64,000 bases of DNA from Hydractinia symbiolongicarpus (lineage: Eukaryota > Cnidaria > Hydrozoa > Anthoathecata > Hydractiniidae), in NCBI RefSeq assembly GCF_029227915.1, contig NC_079887.1, forward strand, positions 18,847,650 through 18,911,649, given 5' to 3'. How positions within the stretch are numbered: position 1 is the stretch's first letter; each line of letters opens with the position of its first letter. Below the pieces are notes generated by a model. It was not told the origin of the DNA. It worked only from the letters and a program-made list of their open reading frames with translations, and made no database searches. Below are positions 62,238 through 64,000 of the stretch, in pieces. The translations under genes were made by a program, and so were the position numbers.

Positions 62238-64000
62238 AAAAGTCCATATTACGGCGTTTAGAGCCCCGTGCGCGTAGTTGACGTTGTTATAAAGCCGTGG
62301 CGCAATGGAAAGCGACCTGGGACGTCGTAGTCTAATGACCGTAGAAGAATTAGACCAATGGTAACATGCGCAGGCACGTGGAACCACTTGATTTACGTGT
62401 AAGGCCTTTATTGGGCGTCAAAAGGCCATATTACAGCGTTTATAGGACTGTTAGCGTAGTTGACGTTGTTATAAAGCCGTGGCGCAATGGAAAGCGACTT
62501 GGGACGTCGTAGTCCATTGACAGTAGAAGGAGTAGAACAATTGTAACCTCCGCAGGCGCGTGGAACCACTTGATTTACGTGTAAGGCCTTTATTAGTCGT
62601 CAAAAATCCATATTACAGCGTTTAGAGGCCCGTGCGCGTAGTTGACAGTGTTATAAAGCCGTGACGCAACGGAAAACAATTTGGGACGTGGTAGCCCATT
62701 AAAAGTTGAAGGATTAGATCAATGGTAATCTTAGCATGCACGTGGAACAACGTGATTTACGTGTAAGGCCTTTATTGGGCGTCAAAAGGCCATATTACAG
62801 CGTTTGTGGGACTGTTAGCGTAGTTGACGTTGTTATAAAGCCATGGAGCAACAGAAAATCACTTCGGACGTCGTAGTCCATTGAGAGTGGAAGGATTAGA
62901 CCAATGGTAACCTACGCAGGCGCGTGGAGCCACTTGATTTACGTGTAAAGCCTTTATTAGGCATCGAAATGCCATATTACAGCGTTTGGAGGACCGTGCG
63001 CGTAGTTAACGGTGTTTTAAAGCCGTGACGCAACGGAAAATCACTTGGGACGTCGTTGTCCATTGAAAGTGGAAGGATTAGACCAATGTTAACCTGCGCA
63101 GGCACGTGGAACCACTTGATTAACGTGTAAGGCCTTTATTAGACGTCAAAAGGCCGTATCACGGCCTTTAGAGGGTTCTTGGCGTAGTTGACGGTGTTAT
63201 AAAGCCATGGCGCAATGGAAAACGGCTTCGGACGTCGAGTCCATTGAGAGTGGAAGGATTAGACCAATGGTAACCTGCGCAGGCACGTGGAGCAACATGA
63301 TTTACGTGTAAGGCCTTAATTAGGCGTCAAACTGCCACATTACTGTCTTTAAAGGCCCGTGCGCGTAGCTGACGGTGTTTTAAAGCCATGGTGCAACAGA
63401 AAATCACTTGGGACGTCGAAGTCCATTAAGAGTGGAAAGATTAGACCAATAATAGCCTGCGCAGGCACGTGGAACCACTTGATTTACGTGTAAGGCCTTT
63501 ATTAGGCATCAAAATGCCATATTACAGCGTTTGGAGTCCCGTGCGCGTATTTGACGGTGTCTTAAAGCTGTGACGCAACGGAACACCACTTGGGACGTCG
63601 TAATCCATTGAGAGTGGAAAGATTAAACCAATGGTAACCTACGCAGGCACGTGGAACCACTTGATTTACGTGTAAGGCCTTTATTAGGCATCGAAATGCC
63701 ATATTACAGCATTTAGAGGACCGTGCGCGTAGTTAACGGTGTTTTAAAGCCGTGACGCAACGGAAAACTACTTGGGACGTCGTAGTCCATTGAGAGTGGA
63801 AGGATTAGACCAATGGTAACCTGCGCAGACACGTGGAACCAATTGATTTACGTGTAAGGCCTTTATTAGACGTCAAAAGGCCGTATTACGGTCGTTCGAG
63901 GCTTGTTAGCGTAGTTGACGGTGTTATTACGTCATGGCGCAATGGAAATCAACTTGGAACGTCTTAGGCCATTGACAAAAAAAGGATTAGACCAATGGTA

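Larger units (their letters stand above)
51319..64000 (+). repeat. Mosaic satellite, block C distal part
   Basis: Monomers remain in + orientation, but the tetramer order is lost and segments are reused in shuffled order. Clear breaks are: about 51565, where GGGCGTCAA joins GTTGACGG; about 58774, where CCACTTG joins GTGCAACAG with roughly 110 bp missing; and about 59276, where GTATTACGG joins CGCAGGCACG. Segments near 56.3-57.3 kb recur near 60.8-61.7 kb (GAGTAACGTG at 57138 and 61491), and AACATGATTT followed by the CAAACTGCC type occurs at 52221 and 63294. No gene or unique sequence is seen. Confidence 0.9.

Noticed and set aside
1-64000. CRISPR-like regular repeats
   Set aside because: There are no unique spacers; the whole 182-bp period is repeated, as in a satellite.
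1-64000. Telomeric repeats, rRNA genes or promoters
   Set aside because: I saw no TTAGGG-type runs, no conserved rRNA blocks, and no promoter signals distinct from the repeated monomer.

Overview
This window is almost entirely a tandem satellite array. The monomer is 182 bp (about 49% G+C on a hand-built consensus), and roughly 340-350 copies fill some 62.6 kb. The only non-satellite DNA is a 1,377-bp fragment of a non-LTR (LINE) retrotransposon at 7459-8835. I see no host protein gene, rRNA, tRNA, CRISPR array or bacterial feature. The organism is a eukaryote. The LINE's endonuclease and esterase-like tail resemble CR1/L2-type elements common in cnidarians and other marine invertebrates, so an invertebrate animal is my best guess (inference, low confidence). 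Monomer length, higher-order repeats (HORs) and short dyads fit a centromeric or pericentromeric satellite, but nothing in the sequence proves centromere function.

Layout. Block A (1-7146) has the monomers in one orientation, defined here as +. At 7147-7158 the array flips. Block B (7147 to about 28258) is in the - orientation and carries the LINE fragment 312 bp inside the flip. At about 28257-28267 the array flips back, and block C runs in + orientation to the end. A and the left part of B are inverted homologues: they share the same deleted monomer variants and rare substitutions, and 1-1780 aligns in reverse with about 14.0-15.98 kb. The first 16 kb is therefore probably an old inverted duplication whose arms have since diverged.

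Higher-order structure. A holds a 1,439-bp (8-monomer) unit. B holds four copies of a 1,017-bp (6-monomer) unit at 9566-13633, two copies of a 2,779-bp unit at 18685-24160, and a 923-bp tandem pair at 25058-26903. C holds a 1,739-bp pair at 30753-34230, then a 728-bp tetramer regime (about 34.9-51.3 kb) overprinted by nested duplications of 5,458 bp (30 monomers), 2,183 bp (12 monomers) and 2,451 bp (out of monomer register). From 51.3 kb to the end is a mosaic of reused segments with several out-of-register junctions.

There is no gene network here. The interest lies in satellite evolution: two inversions, a datable series of nested duplications, microhomology junctions, a LINE fragment lacking both ends, and a CpG-rich, E-box-bearing, dyad-rich monomer. 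Identities are by-eye comparisons, not alignments.
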